A stretch of 64,000 bases of DNA from Clostridiaceae bacterium (GCA_021771025.1 JAETPW010000010.1:1-64000); one strand, 5' to 3'; counted from the stretch's first letter, positions 36,612 to 45,807 are shown. Made by a program: numbers and translations. Notes: generated from the sequence alone by a model not told the origin.

Positions 36612-37256
36612 TTGAAATTAAATCCAAAAGTAAAAGAAGGTTTAGAATGGTTTTATTGTATCATCATTGCAGTGGTATTAGCATTGCTATTTAGATTTTA
36701 TATCGGAACACCAACTATTGTTCAACAAATATCGATGAAACCAACCTTAGAACAAGACCAAAGATTATGGCTTAATCGATGGGGGAGAACAACAAAAACT
36801 TTACCAGAAAGAGGAGACATTATCACTTTTGAAGCACCAAGCAAAACAAAATATACCATGAATGAACTAGAAATAGATCATCCAGTGGCTAAATATGAAA
36901 ATGAACCTAAGAACTTATTTGGAAAATTTACTCATTATGTTTTGGAATTTGGAAAAGATAGTTATATCAAAAGAGTAATTGCTTTACCAGGAGAACACGT
37001 AGAAATTAAAGAAGGAAAAGTATACATAAATGGCGAAGAATTAGTAGAAGCCTATTTGCCAGAAGGACTAGTAACAGATGTAAAAACGAATGAATATAGT
37101 GATTTTACCGTTCCTGAAAATTGTGTATTTGCCATGGGAGATAACCGAGGGCATAGTACAGATTGCAGAGCATTTGGTTGTATTCCATTAGAAAAAATAG
37201 AAAGTAAAGTAGCTATCCGCATTTGGCCATTAAATTTGTGGGGAAAAGTAGAATAA
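36612..37256 (+). CDS. lepB: Type I signal peptidase (214 aa)
   Basis: Membrane serine protease removing signal peptides. One N-terminal membrane helix (YCIIIAVVLALLFRFYI), the catalytic serine in QQISMKPTLEQ, the catalytic lysine in YIKRVIALPGEHVEI, and the GDNRGHSTDCRAFG box. TTG 36612 is taken as start because AAAGGAGAG lies just upstream; the in-frame ATG 36588 has none. The holB gene follows 31 bases later. Confidence 0.92.
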   Translation: MKLNPKVKEGLEWFYCIIIAVVLALLFRFYIGTPTIVQQISMKPTLEQDQRLWLNRWGRTTKTLPERGDIITFEAPSKTKYTMNELEIDHPVAKYENEPKNLFGKFTHYVLEFGKDSYIKRVIALPGEHVEIKEGKVYINGEELVEAYLPEGLVTDVKTNEYSDFTVPENCVFAMGDNRGHSTDCRAFGCIPLEKIESKVAIRIWPLNLWGKVE

Positions 37257-37287
37257 TGAGAAAGAATAACAGCAAAAGGAGAAATAG

Positions 37288-38181
37288 ATGTTTGACACCA
37301 TAATAGGAAACAAAGAAATAAAAATAAATTTAGAAAAAAGCATTAAGAATGGTAATCTATCTCATAGTTATTTATTTTTAGGCAGAGAAGGAATTGGCAA
37401 AAAGAAAATAGCAAGAGAATTTGCCAAATCTATTCTGTGCCTAGGAGATAAAGAAAAAGAAGGAACAGAGTGCAAATCATGTCTTGAATTCGACACAGAT
37501 AATCATCCTGATTTTAGTATCATACAGCCAGAAGGAAACAGCCTAAAGATCGATCAAATTAGAGAATTACAAACCAGAGTAAGTGAAAAGCCAATCATAT
37601 CTGCCAAAAAGGTATATTTGATTGATGATAGCGACAAAATGACAACTGAAGCACAAAATGCTTTACTAAAAACATTAGAAGAACCACCAGAATTTGTCAT
37701 CATAATACTGATTGGATCAAATGAAAGTGCATTTCTTACTACCATTCGATCAAGATGTATGATTCTCCATTTTCAGCCGATACCAGATGAAGAAATAAAG
37801 AATTTCTTAGCTAAGCAATATCAAATGGAAAACATTAGTAATACTTGGTTAAAAACATGCCAAGGGAGTATTGGAAAAGCCATCGAACTAAATGGAAAAA
37901 TAGAAATTTATCAAAAAGTAGAAGAGTTCGTTCAACATATAGCCCAAGCAAATCTATTAGAACTATGGAAAAAAGCAGAATTCTTAAAAGAGGACAAAGA
38001 CCAAATCGGAGGGCTATTAGATTACATGAATGTACTTTTCTTATCCTTAGCAAAAGAAGATTATCGCTACACAAAAGGGATTGAAATCATAGAAAATACG
38101 AAAAAAAGGTTGAAATCTAACGGAAATTATGATATGAGTATAGATAACCTCATCCTACAAATGAAAGAACAAATCAGATAA
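37288..38181 (+). CDS. holB: DNA polymerase III delta' subunit (297 aa)
   Basis: Clamp-loader subunit. It starts FDTIIGNKEIKINL, with the P-loop-like LFLGREGIGKKKIA, a four-cysteine zinc module (CLGDKEKEGTECKSCLEF), the Walker B-like KVYLIDDSDKMT, AQNALLKTLEEPPEF and the sensor 1 SRC. The C-terminal half is poorly conserved, as usual. AAAGGAG precedes the ATG. It is followed by yaaT, as in B. subtilis (holB-yaaT). Confidence 0.93.
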   Translation: MFDTIIGNKEIKINLEKSIKNGNLSHSYLFLGREGIGKKKIAREFAKSILCLGDKEKEGTECKSCLEFDTDNHPDFSIIQPEGNSLKIDQIRELQTRVSEKPIISAKKVYLIDDSDKMTTEAQNALLKTLEEPPEFVIIILIGSNESAFLTTIRSRCMILHFQPIPDEEIKNFLAKQYQMENISNTWLKTCQGSIGKAIELNGKIEIYQKVEEFVQHIAQANLLELWKKAEFLKEDKDQIGGLLDYMNVLFLSLAKEDYRYTKGIEIIENTKKRLKSNGNYDMSIDNLILQMKEQIR

Positions 38182-38195
38182 AGAAGGCAGGTGTC

Positions 38196-39113
38196 ATGTT
38201 GAAAAATATAATTGGGGTAAGATTTAAAAAATTAGGTAAAATCTATTTCTTTAATCCAAAAGGTTTAAGAATTAGAAAAGGAGATAAAGTCATCGTAGAA
38301 ACAGCACAAGGGGAAGAATATGGTGAAGTACTCATTCCCAATCGCTACGTAGAAGATGACAAAATCATAGCACCACTAAAAAAGGTACTAAGAATAGCAA
38401 ATTACAAAGACCATAAACGTGCGCAAGAATGTAAAAAAATAGAAAAAGAAGCATTTGAAGTATGTCAAAAGAAAATAAAAGAACACAAATTACCAATGAA
38501 CTTAACTGACGTAGAATGCAAATTCGATAACAGCAAAATACTATTTTACTTCACCGCAGACGGAAGAATCGACTTCAGAGAATTAGTAAAAGACCTAGCA
38601 GCCATCTACAAAACCAGAATAGAACTAAGACAAATCGGGGTAAGAGATGAAGTAAAACGAATTGGCGGTAATGGAGTTTGTGGACGAGAACTTTGTTGTT
38701 GTACATTTTTAAGTGACTTTGAAGCCGTATCCATCAAAATGGCAAAAGAGCAAAACATTTCGCTGAACCCATCAAAAATATCCGGAAATTGCGGAAGACT
38801 CATGTGTTGCCTAAAATACGAAAATGAAGTATACGAAGAAAAACTCAAAAAACTACCTAACATAGGAGCAATCGTCAAAACCGAAGACGGAGAAGGCGAA
38901 GTAGAAGCAATAGAAACACTAAAAGAAAGAGTAAAAGTAAAATTCAAAACCGAAGAAGGGTACAGTTACAAACGCTATGATGCAAAAGGCATCAAAATCA
39001 TCAAAGACGCCATGCAAGAACAACTAGACCAAGAAGAAATCGAACACCAAAAAGAACTACAAGAACTAGAAAAACTAGAGCAATTAGACGTAAAAGCAGA
39101 AAAAGAAGAATAA
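38196..39113 (+). CDS. yaaT: PSP1-domain protein YaaT/RicT (305 aa)
   Basis: The PSP1 domain covers the middle: GVRFKKLGKIYFFNPKG, FTADGRIDFRELVKDLA, IGVRDEVKRIGGNGVCGREL with CCCTFLSDF, and SGNCGRLMCCLKYE; several cysteines bind the iron-sulfur clusters of the Y-complex. RicT acts with RicA and RicF (YlbF, YmcA) in RNase Y control and Spo0A phosphorylation, so it links to sporulation and competence. A glutamate/glutamine-rich tail ends the protein. The start is ATG after GGCAGG; TTG 38199 is an alternative. Confidence 0.92.
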   Translation: MLKNIIGVRFKKLGKIYFFNPKGLRIRKGDKVIVETAQGEEYGEVLIPNRYVEDDKIIAPLKKVLRIANYKDHKRAQECKKIEKEAFEVCQKKIKEHKLPMNLTDVECKFDNSKILFYFTADGRIDFRELVKDLAAIYKTRIELRQIGVRDEVKRIGGNGVCGRELCCCTFLSDFEAVSIKMAKEQNISLNPSKISGNCGRLMCCLKYENEVYEEKLKKLPNIGAIVKTEDGEGEVEAIETLKERVKVKFKTEEGYSYKRYDAKGIKIIKDAMQEQLDQEEIEHQKELQELEKLEQLDVKAEKEE

Positions 39114-39146
39114 GATAAAAATAAGCAGTTTAAGGAGGTGAAACAA

Positions 39147-39317
39147 ATGGCATATAAAATTACAGACAAATGTATATCTTGTGGAGCATGTGCAGCAGAA
39201 TGTCCAGTAGGATGTATCTCACAAGGAGAAGATAAATTTGTAATCGACCAATCAGCATGTATTAGCTGTGGAACCTGTGCAGGCGTTTGCCCTGTATCAG
39301 CACCAGAAGAGGAATAG
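39147..39317 (+). CDS. 2[4Fe-4S] ferredoxin (56 aa)
   Basis: Two CxxCxxCxxxCP motifs: CISCGACAAECPVG and CISCGTCAGVCPVS, the classical clostridial ferredoxin of 55-56 residues. AAGGAGGTG lies six bases before the ATG. It is the likely electron acceptor of the PorGDAB complex encoded at 42.2-45.3 kb. The stop codon runs into a REP element. Confidence 0.95.
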   Translation: MAYKITDKCISCGACAAECPVGCISQGEDKFVIDQSACISCGTCAGVCPVSAPEEE

Positions 39318-40310
39318 GGAAATAAAGGGGACGCCCTTTTCTTCCCTATCTATTTTTTCCCTAGTTATCCATTCTATTTTTTAATTCATGAATTTTATTC
39401 ATTATCAGTTAGGTATCATTTTATTCAATCATGGAAAAAGTAAATTTTTTCAAAAAAATCCCAAAAAATAATAAATGGAAAAGAGAGGAGGATTCATGCC
39501 AAGACTTAGTCGAGAATCCATTATTTCATCTTTTCTTCATGTTATGGTACAAGGAATCAACAAAGAAAAAATATTTGAAGATAATAGGTTTAAACAATAC
39601 TATTTATCGCTATTAAAAAAACAAAATCAATTTGATATTGAGTTACTCGTTTATGCCATTATGAATAATCACGCGCATTTCCTCATTCATTATCAGGAAA
39701 TTGATGAAGTATCTAAATGGATGAACCAAGTGAATGCTAGATTTGCCAAATTTTATAATAATCAAATGCAGAGAGTAGGATATGTTTTTCGTGACAGATA
39801 TAGAAGTAAACCTATTGCAGATCTAAATCATCTTTATTCTACGATTTCTTACATCCACCATAATCCAGTAAAAGATGGAATAACTAAAACATTAGAAGAA
39901 TACAAATTTTCATCGTATTGCGATTTCATTCAACATCGCAAAGATTCAAAGGAAATTAATTTACTATTTGGAACAGAAAAATACGACGAATTATTTCAAA
40001 CCATTCATCAGATGACCAGTGAAAAAAATATGCTTAAAAAAATAGGAGAAGAAGAAGCACAAAAAGTCATCCATGAGTTTATGAAAAACAATCAATTAGA
40101 AACCATCGAAAAAATTCGCAAAAACAATCAGTACTTAATTCCATTAGTTAAAGAATTAAGAGAAAAAGCAAATTATCCTGATAGCAAAATAGCCTCACTG
40201 CTGGAAATTGGAAAAAATAGAATTTATTTAATCATGAATCAAAAAAATCGATAGAAAAAGATAGGGAAAAAATAGATAGGGAAGAAAAGGGCGTCCCCTT
40301 TATTTCCCTA
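39316..40310. mobile_element. RAYT-type transposase unit bounded by inverted REP elements
   Basis: Left boundary: TAGGGAAATAAAGGGGACGC and onward (39316-39364). Right boundary: the inverted copy ending GGGCGTCCCCTTTATTTCCC (40262-40310). Between them lies one Y1 transposase gene. Single REP units and pairs at 33339, 36159, 49629 and 61081 have the same GGGGACGCCC centre, consistent with in trans mobilisation. Confidence 0.85.
39496..40254 (+). CDS. REP-associated tyrosine transposase (RAYT), Y1_Tnp family (252 aa)
   Basis: An IS200-like HUH single-strand transposase: the N-terminal PRLSRESIISSFLHVMVQG, the HUH metal motif in AIMNNHAHFLI, the GYVFRDRYRSKPI stretch, and YISYIHHNPVK carrying the region of the catalytic tyrosine. 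The C-terminal DnaA-like helix-turn-helix domain (RKNNQYLIPLVKELREKANYP) fits the longer RAYT group. ATG 39496 is chosen with GAGGAGG upstream. RAYTs move REP hairpins, and this gene is bracketed by such elements. Confidence 0.88.
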   Translation: MPRLSRESIISSFLHVMVQGINKEKIFEDNRFKQYYLSLLKKQNQFDIELLVYAIMNNHAHFLIHYQEIDEVSKWMNQVNARFAKFYNNQMQRVGYVFRDRYRSKPIADLNHLYSTISYIHHNPVKDGITKTLEEYKFSSYCDFIQHRKDSKEINLLFGTEKYDELFQTIHQMTSEKNMLKKIGEEEAQKVIHEFMKNNQLETIEKIRKNNQYLIPLVKELREKANYPDSKIASLLEIGKNRIYLIMNQKNR

Positions 40311-41421
40311 CTTGCTTTTTTCGTGAAGGAATTAAAAAGAATGCCCCAACGATAATGGGTAAGTAAAAGGTATACATTCTCCAAAACAAAATGGACATAT
40401 TAATGGTTCCATGTTTGAAAATAGAACCAAATAAAAGTAAAAATCCACCCTCAGCGCCTAACCCTGATCCCGGAGTAGGAATAAAGGTCATGATCAGTAG
40501 TAAGAAAGCCTGCACAGGGATGATTTGCCAAAAACTGATTCCACTGTTACCAAATGCACGATATACCATATAGGTAATAGAATAGTAAGCTAAACTTTGT
40601 ATCGTAGCAGAGATAAACATCATAAGTACCATTTTCTTTTGGGATTTCATGTAACGAAATTGATTGCCAAAATTATCAATACTTTTATCTAATTTTTCGA
40701 TGGTGTGATCTGGATGTTTGAAAAGATGAATTTTTCCTAAGAAACGGATAACTGGGGTAGTAATCATGGTTATGGCTCTTTTTTTAATTCCTGCAATGAT
40801 AACGACAATGATAGCTAAAATATTAATCGCAAAACCAACAACCGCAAGCCAAACAAAGTCTTGCATTAAACCGGCAAAAAAATCAAATTCAAAACAAACA
40901 ACTACTAAAGTAGTAATGACTAGAGCAGATTGGGTGACAATAAATTTGATGGCAGTAGCTGATAGTGAGTCACTTACACGTTTTCCTGTTTTGGTTAATT
41001 CATAGGCTTGCATAGGTTGTCCACCAGAAGAAAATGGAGTGACATTATTAAATAATTGACCGATCATCGATACCTTAAAGGAATTGCTATAACGCTGATT
41101 AGGGTACATACTTTTAATTGGCAAATGTAGGCAAAAACTTTCACATAACCAAACCAGAAGTAAACAGCCAACTCCACCTAATACCCAACGATAATCGACT
41201 TCCTGCAAAACACGAACGATATTGTCTATTCCATCAACAGTTACCATATAGACAAATAAACCAACAAAGATAACAACAATTAAAGCAAAATTAAAATACG
41301 TTAATTTTTTATTGGATGGTTTTGCTTCTTCTTCTATTTCTTGAATATCTGGTTCAACAAAAGAATTGGTTACTTTATTATTATTATTTCCTGACTTTTC
41401 AAATTCATTTTGATTATCCAA
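40300..41421 (-). CDS. UPF0104/lysylphosphatidylglycerol synthase TM-like flippase family protein (373 aa)
   Basis: An integral membrane protein with about seven to eight helices and the family signatures FKVSMIGQLFNNVTPFSSGG and TFIPTPGSGLGAEGGFLLLF. It resembles the membrane domain of MprF and YbhN/AglD proteins; the soluble aminoacyl-transferase domain of MprF is missing. TTG 41421 is chosen because AGGAGG lies eight bases upstream; the longer frame passes through that site. Likely a lipid or lipid-linked transporter; the exact substrate is unknown. Confidence 0.78.
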   Translation of the reverse strand: MDNQNEFEKSGNNNNKVTNSFVEPDIQEIEEEAKPSNKKLTYFNFALIVVIFVGLFVYMVTVDGIDNIVRVLQEVDYRWVLGGVGCLLLVWLCESFCLHLPIKSMYPNQRYSNSFKVSMIGQLFNNVTPFSSGGQPMQAYELTKTGKRVSDSLSATAIKFIVTQSALVITTLVVVCFEFDFFAGLMQDFVWLAVVGFAINILAIIVVIIAGIKKRAITMITTPVIRFLGKIHLFKHPDHTIEKLDKSIDNFGNQFRYMKSQKKMVLMMFISATIQSLAYYSITYMVYRAFGNSGISFWQIIPVQAFLLLIMTFIPTPGSGLGAEGGFLLLFGSIFKHGTINMSILFWRMYTFYLPIIVGAFFLIPSRKKQVGK

Positions 41422-41638
41422 ATTAGATCCTCCTATCATGTTAATGTATGTATTTCTTTTAATGTTATACCTTAAATAGGACAAAAAGTCAATTCTATGA
41501 TGATAATCATTTACGAACTACCACATTAAAATGGTGTATTGTCATTTTTGCTAGCAGATGTTAGATTCCAAAGCTAATAATATATTTCTATTTTCCTTAT
41601 ATTCGTAGACTTTGAATTACATAGACAAAAACAAACAA

Positions 41639-41667
41639 TTGACATAATGATAAAAACGAAGTATACT
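41639..41667 (+). promoter_or_regulatory. Strong sigma-A-type promoter
   Basis: TTGACA, 17-base spacer, TATACT, 44 bases before the start of the 117-residue gene at 41711. Confidence 0.75.
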
Positions 41668-41710
41668 AAGATTAATGGCAAAAGCAAAGTAGAAAAACGG
41701 AGGAAACAAA

Positions 41711-42064
41711 ATGGAAAAAAATTATATTTCAACAGAAGAAGTAAAAGAAAGAATAGAAAACATTGCTAAAGAACATGGAATTGAACGAGAACGGTTTATG
41801 TATTTTAACATCAGGGCAGATAAAGATGCGGAAAAAAGAAAGTTAGTAGCCCTGCAGGGAATGGATAATTGGGAAAAAGAATTTCGTAAGTATATGGATG
41901 AGATACTCACAAAAGATATTGATCCAATTTATTTCGAAACTACCAGTGAGTCATTAGAGCATTTATTGCTTATCTATTACTTACAGGAAAAAAACAAAAA
42001 AAAGAAAAAAGTCTATAGAAAAGACTCAAAATTAAGTCCTTTGATAAAGGAATTAATTGAATAA
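41711..42064 (+). CDS. Hypothetical small acidic/basic protein (117 aa) with an in-frame CGG codon
   Basis: A monocistronic gene with a good promoter, CGGAGG ribosome binding site and its own terminator. The product is helical and charged (EEVKERIENIAKEHGIERE, then a lysine-rich tail); I do not recognise the family. Codon 28 (41792-41794) is CGG followed by T. A +1 slip would end at TAG about 19 codons later, so in frame 0 this CGG must be read as an amino acid, presumably arginine, or the product is truncated. This and the gene at 1982 are the only exceptions to CGG avoidance. Confidence 0.6.
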   Translation: MEKNYISTEEVKERIENIAKEHGIERERFMYFNIRADKDAEKRKLVALQGMDNWEKEFRKYMDEILTKDIDPIYFETTSESLEHLLLIYYLQEKNKKKKKVYRKDSKLSPLIKELIE

Positions 42065-42073
42065 CCTCAACAC

Positions 42074-42114
42074 ACAATCAGGGAAGAAGTTAACTAACTT
42101 TCTTCCCTGATTGT
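42074..42114 (+). terminator. Intrinsic terminator
   Basis: AATCAGGGAAGAAAG-type arms: AATCAGGGAAGAAG with CTTTCTTCCCTGATT, ending in TGTA. It faces the end of porB on the other strand. Just beyond, 42174-42200, a GTCCCCAATTGGACT repeat lies next to the porB stop. Confidence 0.7.
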
Positions 42115-42204
42115 ATGTTAATTCAAAATATATATCATTTGGTCTTATTTGTAAATCAAATATCTAAAATGTACCCGTCCCCAATTGGACTTCCCAATTG
42201 GACT

Positions 42205-43161
42205 TTACTCTGCTTTATTGGTCATTTCTTCCAAATCCAAAAGTTCTTGCCACCTGCTATCCACTTCTTTTTGGAATTCCTCAATCATCCATTCATTTCC
42301 CGGTTTAAACATATGTCTAAAACGTTTTTGTGGACGTAAAAATTCTTCTACTGGCAATTTCTTAGCCGGTTTATAAGTAACATGATAAACTCCATCAACC
42401 ACCTCGTAAAGTGGCCAATAACAAGTTTCTACTGCTAATTTATTGATTGGCATCAAATCTTCTGTTGGATATCCCCAACCTCTTGGGCAAGGGGATAATA
42501 CATTTAAGAAAGTAGGACCATCAGTATAAATTGCTTTTTCGGATTTTTCATATAAATCTTTAAAATTATTAATGGCAATGGTTTGGGCAACATAAGGTAA
42601 ATGATGACCTACCATAATTTTAGCTAAATCTTTTCTTGGCTGCATTTTTCCCGGAATTACTTTTCCCGCAGGGGAAGTTGTGGTATCAGCAAATCTTGGA
42701 GTAGCTGATGAACGTTGAATACCAGTATTCATGTAAGCTCCATTGTCATAACATACATAAGTCATGTCATGACCTCTTTCCATGGCACCAGATAAAGATT
42801 GTAGACCAATATCATAAGTTCCACCATCTCCACCAAAAGCAATAAACTTAGTGGTCTTATCTTTTGGTAATTTTCCTTGTCTTTTCATAGCTTGATAAGC
42901 AGCCTCTGCCCCAGAAAGAGTAGCAGCTGCACACTCAAAAGCAGTATGGATATAGGAATCGGTCCAAGCGGTATAAGGATAAATAAAACTAGATACCTCT
43001 AAACATCCAGTAGCATTAGCGATAACAGCATGATCTTCCTCTTTTAATGCTCTTAAAATCATACGAGTAACAGGAGGAGCTCCACAACCTGCACACATTC
43101 TGTGACCTTCTGTGAAACGAGATGGTTTATTCGCAACAACTTCTTTTAAATTGTATGGCAT
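42205..43161 (-). CDS. porB: 2-oxoacid:ferredoxin oxidoreductase beta subunit (318 aa)
   Basis: TPP-binding subunit of pyruvate (or related 2-oxoacid) oxidoreductase. HRMCAGCGAPPVTRM carries cluster cysteines, ANATGCLEVSS the substrate region, and GDGGTYDIGLQSLSGAMERG the TPP/Mg site; NTGIQRSSATP and CPRGW follow. It is the last gene of a four-gene minus-strand operon porG-porD-porA-porB; its ATG touches the porA stop codon. Confidence 0.92.
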   Translation of the reverse strand: MPYNLKEVVANKPSRFTEGHRMCAGCGAPPVTRMILRALKEEDHAVIANATGCLEVSSFIYPYTAWTDSYIHTAFECAAATLSGAEAAYQAMKRQGKLPKDKTTKFIAFGGDGGTYDIGLQSLSGAMERGHDMTYVCYDNGAYMNTGIQRSSATPRFADTTTSPAGKVIPGKMQPRKDLAKIMVGHHLPYVAQTIAINNFKDLYEKSEKAIYTDGPTFLNVLSPCPRGWGYPTEDLMPINKLAVETCYWPLYEVVDGVYHVTYKPAKKLPVEEFLRPQKRFRHMFKPGNEWMIEEFQKEVDSRWQELLDLEEMTNKAE

Positions 43162-44352
43162 TTATTTTTCCTCCCTTCTTAATCCTAAATAACGATAAGG
43201 ATTTTCTACTTTTCCTGTTTTTACAATCTCGGTTAAATCCGTATAAACTGATTCAATATCTTTTTCCGTGGTATCACGACCACCAATTCCATAAACGTAA
43301 TTTACCATAGGAACGTGTTTATTTTCTACGTATAAAGAAGAAGTAACATCTTCAAACAAAGCACCACCAATGGCATTTAACGAATCAGCACGATCCAAAA
43401 CAGCAATTGCTTTTAAATGACTTAAGGCATTTGCCACTTCTTCTGCTGGGAATGGACGATAGACACGAATTTTTAGTAATCCGGCTTTTATTCCATTTTC
43501 ACGTAAACGATCAACTACTGCTTTGGTTGTACCAGCAGTTGAATTCATACAAACAATAGCCATTTCAGCATCAGCTAAGCGATATTCTTCAAATAAACCA
43601 TAATGTCTGCCTGTCCAAGCTTCAAAATCTTTACTTACTTCTAAAATAACTTGTTTAGCTGCTTTCATGGCTTCTCCTTGTTGTGCTTTATGCTCAAATA
43701 AAAAGGCTTGTAAATCTAAAGGACCAACAGCAATTGGATTTTGATCATCTAATAAATAATGTTCTGGATGATATTCTCCCACAAATTTTTTCACTTCATC
43801 ATCAGATTCTAACTCAATATTTTCAATCGAATGAGAAGTAATAAACCCATCTTGGCAAATCATAAGAGGAAGTCTTACGTTTTCATCCTCAGCAATACGA
43901 TGAGCCATTAACGTATTATCATAAGCTTCTTGGTTATTTTCAGAAAATAGCATAATCCATCCACTATCACGAACACCCATAGCATCTGAATGATCACAAT
44001 GAATATTTAATGGACCAGATACAGCACGGTTTACTAAAGATAAAACAATAGGTAAACGTAAGCTAGAAGCAATATAGATCATTTCCCACATAAGTGACAA
44101 ACCATTAGCAGAAGTAGCCGTCATGGCTCTTGATCCAGCCGATTCTGCCCCTATACAAGCACTCATCGCACTATGTTCACTTTCCACGGCAACAAACTCA
44201 GTATCTACTGAACCATTAGCCACAAAAGTAGAAAAATATTGAGGAATTTCTGTTGAAGGGGTAATCGGGAAAGCAGCAACAACATCTGGATTAATTTGTT
44301 TCATCGCAGTAGCAGCAGCTTCATTTCCACTTAATCTTTCACGAATACTCAT
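43162..44352 (-). CDS. porA: 2-oxoacid:ferredoxin oxidoreductase alpha subunit (396 aa)
   Basis: Binds the pyrimidine part of TPP and helps form acetyl-CoA. It starts RERLSGNEAAATAMKQINPD, then AAFPITPSTEIPQYF, ESEHSAMSACIGAESAGSRA and the TATSANGLSLMWE segment; the C-terminal domain has a RADSLNAIGG region. The start is ATG 44352, overlapping the porD stop by four bases (ATGA), so translation is coupled; the longer frame to 44397 is out of place. Confidence 0.92.
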   Translation of the reverse strand: MSIRERLSGNEAAATAMKQINPDVVAAFPITPSTEIPQYFSTFVANGSVDTEFVAVESEHSAMSACIGAESAGSRAMTATSANGLSLMWEMIYIASSLRLPIVLSLVNRAVSGPLNIHCDHSDAMGVRDSGWIMLFSENNQEAYDNTLMAHRIAEDENVRLPLMICQDGFITSHSIENIELESDDEVKKFVGEYHPEHYLLDDQNPIAVGPLDLQAFLFEHKAQQGEAMKAAKQVILEVSKDFEAWTGRHYGLFEEYRLADAEMAIVCMNSTAGTTKAVVDRLRENGIKAGLLKIRVYRPFPAEEVANALSHLKAIAVLDRADSLNAIGGALFEDVTSSLYVENKHVPMVNYVYGIGGRDTTEKDIESVYTDLTEIVKTGKVENPYRYLGLRREEK

Positions 44353-44654
44353 TGATCTACACCTTCTTCCTTCATGGTAATTGCCCCGAAGGGACATACT
44401 TTGCTACATACACCGCAGCCTTTACAATAATCATAATTAAAATCAGTACGTTTCAAATCTTCTTTTTTTACAGGAATAGCATTTTCTGGGCAAACGGGAA
44501 AACATAATCCACACTGTTTACACTTATCTCCATGAAAAACAGGTCTCATACTTCTCCAATCGCCAGTCTTAAAATCTCTAGCATTTCCAGCTTCATAAAT
44601 ATCTCCACCAGTAGTTAAATTTTCCATTGGTGTAGACTTATCAATTTTTGTCAT
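44349..44654 (-). CDS. porD: 2-oxoacid:ferredoxin oxidoreductase delta (ferredoxin-like) subunit (101 aa)
   Basis: Two [4Fe-4S] motifs, CKQCGLCFPVCPENAIP and CKGCGVCSKVCPFGAIT, after a 45-residue N-terminal extension containing GDWRSMRPV typical of PorD. AAAGGAG precedes the ATG. It relays electrons from the catalytic subunits to free ferredoxin, perhaps the 56-residue one at 39147. Confidence 0.92.
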   Translation of the reverse strand: MTKIDKSTPMENLTTGGDIYEAGNARDFKTGDWRSMRPVFHGDKCKQCGLCFPVCPENAIPVKKEDLKRTDFNYDYCKGCGVCSKVCPFGAITMKEEGVDQ

Positions 44655-44708
44655 GGTAAAACTCCTTTCATTTATTATTGTTCAATTAGGAACGTTTCTT
44701 TTGGGACA

Positions 44709-45290
44709 TTATTGCACTTGATGAACCTCTTGAAGAGCCATCTCTAAGGCTTTCATATTCCCCTCAATAACTTCAGGTTTTTTCGCAAATTTATGTTTAA
44801 ATGAACCCTTCATGTCTTCTAATAAAGCCTCATCAGTCATAATTTTACTTACTTTAACAATGGCAGCAAGCATTGGTGTATTCGGAAAATACTTTCCTAA
44901 CGTTTCCATAGAAACTTTTCTTGCATCAATCGTATACACTCCGCCAGAATACCCTTTTAGCACTTTCTTTAAATAGTCTGGTGATTTAGTGGTATTAATG
45001 ACAATAGCACCAGAAGACTTAAGACCAGCAGTTACATCAACAGACTCCAAAAGAGTATCATCAACGACAACAACATAATCAGGTTCATAAATATTACTAT
45101 GAATGGTAATCGGATCACCACTAATACGATTATAAGCCGTAATAGGAGCACCCATTCGTTCAGGACCATATTCAGGAAAACCTTGAATATACTTACCTGT
45201 GTTAAAAGCAGCATCAGCAAGAAGTAAAGAAGCAGTTTTAGCCCCTTGGCCACCTCTACCATGCCACCTAATCTCAATTAAGTCACTCAT
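44709..45290 (-). CDS. porG: 2-oxoacid:ferredoxin oxidoreductase gamma subunit (193 aa)
   Basis: CoA-binding-side subunit: EIRWHGRGGQGAKTASLLLA, GFPEYGPERMGAPITAYNRI and DDTLLESVDVTAGL. ATG 45290 is chosen because AAAGGAGG lies nine bases upstream; the longer frame includes that site. The separate-subunit (gamma, delta, alpha, beta) form differs from the fused clostridial pyruvate:ferredoxin oxidoreductase and may accept pyruvate or other 2-oxoacids. Confidence 0.9.
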   Translation of the reverse strand: MSDLIEIRWHGRGGQGAKTASLLLADAAFNTGKYIQGFPEYGPERMGAPITAYNRISGDPITIHSNIYEPDYVVVVDDTLLESVDVTAGLKSSGAIVINTTKSPDYLKKVLKGYSGGVYTIDARKVSMETLGKYFPNTPMLAAIVKVSKIMTDEALLEDMKGSFKHKFAKKPEVIEGNMKALEMALQEVHQVQ

Positions 45291-45408
45291 AAAAATTGCC
45301 TCCTTTTTCAAATTTTTACAGCTTAAGTATATGACGAAAAAAGCGAGGTGTCAAGTAAAAATTAAGAAATTGAAAGAGCGGTCAAAATGCGACAAAATCC
45401 GAAGTAAA

Positions 45409-45466
45409 GTTACCTTTTTGGGGACGGGGTAAAAAAAGGTAAAATTACCTTTTTAGGGACAGGGTG
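45409..45466. repeat. REP-like element, GGGGACGGGGT/GGGACAGGGT type
   Basis: ACCTTTTTGGGGACGGGGTA and ACCTTTTTAGGGACAGGGTG lie in tandem, upstream of porG. The same two motifs occur around the ftsZ terminator (59118-59268), and related GTCCCC units lie at 42174 and 46564. Confidence 0.65.
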
Positions 45467-45546
45467 AAAGAAAATAAAAAAAGCCCGCCATTCATAGCAA
45501 ATCCCAATTTAGGTGGTACGAATAGCAAGGCATTTATTCATTTATC

Positions 45547-45807
45547 TTAATCTTCTTCGCTTTCAAAAGTATCTTCTGTATCTTCCTCTTCTTCTGCCGT
45601 TTCCTCTTCTTCTGACTCTTCGGCAAAATCATCAATATCGTATTTTTTCTCTGGTTTAGCATGAACTTGAGGAATTACTATATTTTTAGGTTTATCATCT
45701 TCGCACTTTGGTTTTCCTGCATTTAGGTGATCATAGACGGGAGAAATCGTTAAGTTAGAACCATCACCTGAAACAACTTCTAATTCTTTTTTTTCTTCAT
45801 CATTCAT
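45547..45807 (-). CDS. Small highly acidic protein (86 aa)
   Basis: AAAGGAGG precedes ATG 45807. Residues 1-55 are mixed; the last 30 are almost only glutamate, aspartate, serine and threonine (ESEEEETAEEEEDTEDTF). No known domain is seen. It is divergent from scpB. The function is unknown; the good binding site and codon use argue that it is real. Confidence 0.6.
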   Translation of the reverse strand: MNDEEKKELEVVSGDGSNLTISPVYDHLNAGKPKCEDDKPKNIVIPQVHAKPEKKYDIDDFAEESEEEETAEEEEDTEDTFESEED

